64,000 bases of DNA from Fragum whitleyi (lineage: Eukaryota; Mollusca; Bivalvia; Cardiida; Cardiidae), in contig OX411543.1 in assembly GCA_948146395.1 (NCBI GenBank), forward strand, positions 52,494,017-52,558,016, written 5' to 3'. Below the pieces are notes generated by a model that saw only the letters and a list, made by a program, of their open reading frames with translations, was not told where the DNA came from and did no database searches. Made by a program: the position numbers and the translations under genes. How positions within the stretch are numbered: position 1 is the first letter of the stretch; each line of letters begins with the position of its first letter. This document shows, one piece after another, positions 59,205 to 64,000 of the stretch.

Positions 59205-60345
59205 AACAAGAGTGCCATCGTCACAAAATACGCCGCCACTTTGCTGCTGTTTCACGAAAATAATTGTAGACACTACTTATTTTGACAGTACCAAATTGAA
59301 AATGACCAAGTTTCATTTAAATCAAGACAAAAAGTTTGGAGGAGTTGCCTTCACAAGGCTGCAATTTCAATAAGCCCCAGGCACTAAGTTTTAAGGGAGC
59401 ATAATTCAGGGAGAAAAATGAGCCATAAAATCCTTGATCCATGTACATCTACAAATTATGGTGATGACATTGACCAAGTTTCATTTAAATAAAGACAAAA
59501 AAGTAAGGAGGAGTTGTGTTCAAAAGGCTGCAATTTCAATAAGCCCTAGCTACTAAGTTTTAAGGGAACATAATTTAGGGTAAAATTAATGAACCATAAA
59601 ATCCTTACTTCATGCTCATCTACCAATTTCGGTTATAACATCCACCAAGTTTCATTTAGATCCAGTCAGAAACATTCACAAGGCTGCAATTTCAATAAGC
59701 CCCAGAGACTAAATTTTAAGGGGGCATAACTGAGCCAATAAGCCCCAGCGACTAAGTTTTTAAGGAGCATAACTCAGGCAAAAATCAACGAACAATAAAA
59801 TCCTTCCTTCATGCACATCTACCAATTGAGGTGATAACATTGACCAAGTTTCAAGAAGATCCAGCCAGAAACTAAGGAGGAGTTGCGTTGACAAGAAAAG
59901 TTGACCCAGACACTAAGTTATCAAGGGGCATAACTCAGGCAAAAATCAACGAACCGAAAAATCCTTCCTTCATGCACATCTACCAATTGAGGTGATAACA
60001 TTGACCAAGTTTCAAGAAGATCCAGCCAGAAACTTAGGAGGAGTTGCGTTGACAAGAAAAGTGGACCCAGAGACTAAGTTATCAAGGGGCATAACTCAGG
60101 CAAAAATCAACGAACCGTAAAATCCTTCCTTCATGCACATCTACCAATTGAGGTGATTACATTGACCAAGTTTCAAGAAGATCCAGCCATAAGTTTAGGA
60201 GGAGTTGCGTTGACAAGAAAAGTGGACGGACGTACGGACGAACGGACGGACGGATGGACGGACGGATGGACGGACGGACGGATGGACGGACGGACAGACG
60301 GAGAAGATGACGCCAATATACGTCCGCCTCCGGCGGCGTTAAAAA
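59205..60345 (-). mobile_element. Array element D (1.14 kb)
   Basis: Starts AACAAGAGTGCCATCGTCAC and ends in the hairpin CCGCCTCCGGCGGCG followed by TTAAAAA. The interior has about five degenerate ~165-bp units (GACCAAGTTTCAAGAAGATC, GGAGGAGTTGCGTTGACA, AGGGGCATAACTCAGGC), the last three very similar, then a GGAC/GGAT minisatellite. It interrupts one copy of a local repeat. The frame at 60153-60425 (DGRTDGRTDG) is read from the minisatellite. Confidence 0.72.
60228..60300. repeat. GGAC/GGAT minisatellite
   Basis: Runs of ACGGACGG and ATGGACGG at the end of array element D. A comparable GACGGACGACG tract closes array element B (63549-63606). Confidence 0.92.
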
Positions 60346-60759
60346 GTGGGTGGAGTAAGATGAAAAATATAAGTTACTTGATTTTCTTTAATCCTTGCAA
60401 AAAATTCACTAGTATTTTACAGTAAGTTTTACAGAATTTGTTTCTTATTTTCCTGAGTTGAAAAGAATAGGAAAAACATTGTGTGCTAGTGACTGGCTAT
60501 TTATCTATCTGTCTGTCTGTCTCTTAGAAATTTGCCTATCTGTCTGCTTATCATAAAAAATGATATTTGCCAATTACTTCAATCCTTTTCTAGATACACT
60601 ACTCATATGTGACATCATAATGAATCAAATCACTTGAGATCTAAAATCTCTGAGGTCAAGGTCATCCATGTTTAGGTAAGTTGATGGGGTAGTTTAATAT
60701 GCTATAATTTCATTATTCTTATCAATTTATGCATTGCATATGCATAGTTTTCATGTAGT

Positions 60760-61104
60760 GTAAAGCCTGTAAAAGTGATTAAGATAATGAATAATAAAAT
60801 GAAAAGTTCTATGGTGTTTGAAAATTTTTAACACACTCAAAAATAAAAATTGCTTGAAAGTATGTATGTATACATATTCAAGTTCTATGTCCAATCTCAC
60901 CTAAAAGGTTAAACTTATAAAAAATAAACAAACATGCGAGCCTATTCAAGATATACAATGTTTATTTTTGGTTGGATATATGATCTCAGGTTAACACATC
61001 AATTAACTTGATAATAGTCTTACATGTGCAAGGTCATTGTCAGCAAACAAGGTTACACTAAAATAAAAAACAAAATCTTAGCATTTTTGTTTATTCTATG
61101 TTTG
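60760..61104. other. No gene recognised
   Basis: AT-rich spacer between a local repeat and array element A. Confidence 0.4.
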
Positions 61105-61832
61105 TTTTAGCTCACCTAAGCACGAAGTGCTCAAGGTAAGCTAATGTGATTGTAGAATGTCCGTCGCCAGTTGTGCGTCGTCCACAATTTCTTTAAACAT
61201 CTTCTCCTCCTAAACCAGTTGACCAATCTTGATGAAACTTGGCAGGGATGTTCCTTGGGTCAAGCTCTACCAAAGTTGTTCAAATGAATAAAATCCACCT
61301 TTAACTTTCCCATTACCTTTAACAAAACGAGGGAAGATAGGAAAATCTTCAAAAAATAGTCTTCTCTGAAACAAGAAGGTGGAAAGCTTTCATATTTGGT
61401 ATGTAGCATCATCTAGTGGACCTCTACCAAGTTTGTTCCTATCAAGACCCTGGGGTCATATTTTGGCTCCATCCAGGCGCAACCCTTTTTACATAGAATC
61501 AAAGAGCGAAAAACTTTAAAAAAACTTCTCTTTTGAAACAAGAAGGCAGACAGCTTTCATATTTGGTATGTAGCATTATCTATATTAAATGGACCAAGTT
61601 TGTTCATATCAAGACCCTGGGGTCACATTTGGGCTTTGGTGCAACCCTATTTACATAGAATCAAAGAGCGAAAAGGCATATCTGTCTTGCTCTTGGCTAA
61701 AATAGTTCATGGTATTGATGTTATGTAGAAAGTGTCATGTTGTTGACATCTGCCAATTTAATTCATGTGACGTCCCAGGGATCAAATAGACTCAGGTGAG
61801 CGAATTAGGACCATCACGGTCCTCTTGTTTTT
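61105..61832 (+). mobile_element. Array element A (728 bp)
   Basis: Left end TTTTAGCTCACCTAAGCAC pairs with GTGCTCAAGGTAAGCT as a terminal hairpin. The right end has GACTCAGGTGAGCGAATTAG then the hairpin GGACCATCACGGTCC and CTCTTGTTTTTAA. Two internal units of ~165 bp share GCTTTCATATTTGGTATGTA and ATCAAGACCCTGGGGTCA. No protein is encoded. Orientation is opposite to elements B and D. Confidence 0.75.
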
Positions 61833-61948
61833 AAGATGCAATACTCCTTTTAGGGTTTATGAAAGATTTCCATAATATGTTTATGCATAACCTTATGATA
61901 TCATCGACCTTGCCAAGTACAATGTATAAGTATCGTGGCCAGTTATGA

Positions 61949-63487
61949 AAAACAAGAGGGCCGTTGGCCCTGGGTGCGCTCACCTGAGAAAAAAGCTTCA
62001 TTACCTAGGTATGTCCATGCAACTACAGAAAAGGAGATTTTCACTTATTCAATCAGATAACATTTGAAATAATCCTTCCCCCCTCTGCTCCTCCCCTGGT
62101 CATTATTTATCTAAGCTTTTTCATAAAAGGTCTGTGATCAGCTAATCTATGCCAGATATACAGGCTGAGTCTGAGACTATAAAAGTTTTCTTTAATGAGT
62201 TAATCAATCCATGTCAAATATAAAGGCTGTAGGGATTCAAAATTCTCAACCAAGCACTCCCCCTCCCCCAAGATGCTCTGCACCTTGTGAATCTACAGTC
62301 ATGATTTTAGCTAATTCAATTCATGTCCATATGCTGATCATCCATACCAATTTTCAAGTCTGTAGGACTCCTGGTTCATTAGAAGAAGTTTAAAGATTTC
62401 AAAAATGATCCAAAGTACTACTTCATCCCCAAGACACTCAGCACCTGGTGACCCAACAGTCATCATTTAAGCTTTTTTTATTAAAGTCAATATATTGATC
62501 ACCCATGACAATTTTCAAGTCTGTAGGGTTTCTGATCCAGGAGAAGAATAAGGTTAAAGATTACAAAATTGAACCAAAGTACTACCCCCTCCCCCTAATG
62601 CTCCGCATCTGGTGACCCTACATTCATGATTTTAGCCATTTAATTTTAGATACATATGCTTATCATCCATGCCAATATTGAAGTCTGTAGGGCTCCTGGT
62701 TCATTAGAAGATGAAGGTTAAAGTTACAAAATTTTCACAAAAGTACTCCCCCCTCCCCCCCTGGTGCTCCGCACCTGGTGACATTACAGTCATGATTTTA
62801 GCTACTTTTATTAAGGTCTATGAGCTGATCCTCAATGCCAATTTTCAAGTATGTAGGGCTTGTGGTTCAGAAGAAGATGAAGGTTAAAGATTACAAAATT
62901 TTCACAAAAGTACTACCCTCTCCCCCCTGGTGCTCCGCACCTGGTGAATCTACAGTCATGATTTTAGCTAATTCAATTAATGTCCATATGCTGATCATCC
63001 ATGCCAATATTCAAATCTGTCGGGCTCCTGGTTTAGAAGAAGAAGAAGGTTAAAGATTACAAAAATTTCACAAAAGTACTACCCCCTCCCCCTGGTGGTC
63101 CGCACCTGGTGGCCCAACAGATATGATTTTAGCTATTTTTATTGAGGTTTATGAGCTGATCCTCCATGCCAAATTTGAAGGCTGTAGGGCTTCTTATTCA
63201 AAAGAAGAAGAAGGTTAAAGATTACAAAATTTACCCAAAGTACTTCCCCCTCCCCCTGGTGCTCTGCACCTGGTGGCCTAACAGATATGATTTTAGCTAT
63301 TTTTATTAGGGTCTTTGAGCTGATCATCCATGCCAAATTTCAAGGCTGTAGGGCTGCTTGTTCAGAAGAAGAAGAATTTTAAAGATTTTCTTAATTTTTC
63401 AACTTTCGTTGCCATAGCAACCAGAGTTTTTCACCGATCTCAATTCTTTTAGCAATTCTTAAAAGGGGATCCCCTAAGGAATATTTC

Positions 63488-63519
<32 letters not shown>

Positions 63520-63662
63520 TAGGAGGAGATGTCATTTAAAGAAATTGTTGACGGACGACGGACGACTGACGACGGACGACTGACGACGGACGACGGACGG
63601 ACGCCGGACAAAAGGTGATCACAATAGCTCACTTGAGCACCCTGTGCTCAGGTGAGCTAAAA
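61949..63662 (-). mobile_element. Array element B (1.71 kb)
   Basis: The left end AACAAGAGGGCCGTTGGCCC is a hairpin followed by GCGCTCACCTGAG; the right end is GCTCACTTGAGCAC and GTGCTCAGGTGAGCTAAAAA, a second hairpin. Between them are about seven ~150-bp units sharing ATTTTAGCTA, CTGATCATCCATGCCAA, GTCTGTAGGGCT and CCCCTGGTGCTCCGCACCTG, then a GACGGACGACG minisatellite. Unit boundaries drift and frames are short, so it is non-coding. Confidence 0.8.
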
Positions 63663-64000
63663 AGTATATAAACAAATTATTATAACAATACATTATTTTT
63701 TTATAATTGAATGGCAACGGAAAAGGGGCCGGTAATATCCTGTAGGAGACATATTTGAGATTTTGCTGTTGTTTTGCACCGCTCTTTGTCGGTCTGTTCA
63801 TCTATTGAAGAGAAGTACAGTTCACAAGAACCGTAACTCTACTCATCATATTTTTTGAGATATTGCCCTTGTTAATTGATAAGGAATAGGTCATTGGCTT
63901 GCTCTTATGGGGGCATAAATGTTTTTAAAACATCTTTTGTTTCTTTTAGGTTCAATGTCCTAATTCTGTCCCAAAAGTCTAAAAGAATTACCATAAACTA
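63663..64000. other. No gene recognised at window end
   Basis: AT-rich sequence; the 60-codon minus frame at 63619-63801 has no domain. Confidence 0.4.

Larger units (their letters stand above)
58685..60760. repeat. Three copies of a GGTCAAATTACAGCCC / GTAAGTGGGTGGGGTA repeat
   Basis: 58685-58790, 59171-59204 plus 60346-60420, and 60655-60740 share GGTCAA-, CATGTT(G/T)AGGTAAGT, TGGGGTA and TTTAATATGCTATAATTTC blocks. The middle copy is split by array element D. Confidence 0.6.

Noticed and set aside
60153..60425. Open frame with DGRTDG repeats as a protein
   Set aside because: Read from the GGAC/GGAT minisatellite at the end of array element D.

Overview
The window looks like a lophotrochozoan, most likely bivalve mollusc, nuclear genome. 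It is AT-rich and very repeat-rich, with almost no continuous coding sequence. It holds Penelope-like elements, a LINE, tRNA-derived SINEs, many MITEs, and tandem-array elements starting GCTCACCTGAGC or ending CTCTTGTT, of a type I associate from memory with bivalve DNA. One host gene is supported: two adjacent coding exons of an SLC6 sodium/chloride-dependent transporter on the + strand (55142-55274 and 57447-57578). They join in frame across canonical GT-AG introns and cover TM1-TM2. Everything else I can name is mobile or repetitive.

Layout. 300-1700: two copies of a MULE-like MITE family. 2280-3440: an old tandem array. 4740-6166: an (AT)n tract, then a near-perfect 579-bp inverted duplication of a Penelope GIY-YIG endonuclease. 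6221-17270: a second Penelope family, as a solo endonuclease framed by inverted arms followed by a longer, broken copy. That copy is split at 8129 by a MULE-like MITE with a 9-bp target duplication, and the MITE is itself split by a 6.4-kb insert carrying further elements. 17297-20680: a minus-strand APE-type LINE with several breaks. 21.7-35.5 kb: mariner-like, piggyBac-like and hAT-like non-autonomous elements, a 5.2-kb element with ~600-bp inverted arms, a 1.24-kb foldback and SINEs. 36.9-39.4 kb: seven GC-rich palindromic islands of GGGGTAACSTGTCCCC in AT-rich spacers. 41.8-47.5 kb: two terminal-inverted-repeat elements with very long (CT)n/(GA)n tracts. 53.3-54.3 kb: a 1-kb mariner-like element. 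55.1-57.6 kb: the SLC6 exons, with degenerate tandem copies of the first exon just downstream and a 1-kb foldback in the intron. 59.2-63.7 kb: three array elements with a hairpin at each end, in downstream intronic or intergenic DNA.

The coding remnants do not form a pathway. The only cellular function visible is membrane transport by the SLC6 gene, whose remaining exons lie outside the window or were not recognised. The points most worth checking are the decayed exon duplicates beside the SLC6 exon, the palindromic islands, the paired-hairpin elements, the Penelope inverted duplication and its hammerhead-like motif, and a hairpin core shared by two unrelated MITE types. All element boundaries come from reading by eye and are approximate unless a target duplication is stated.
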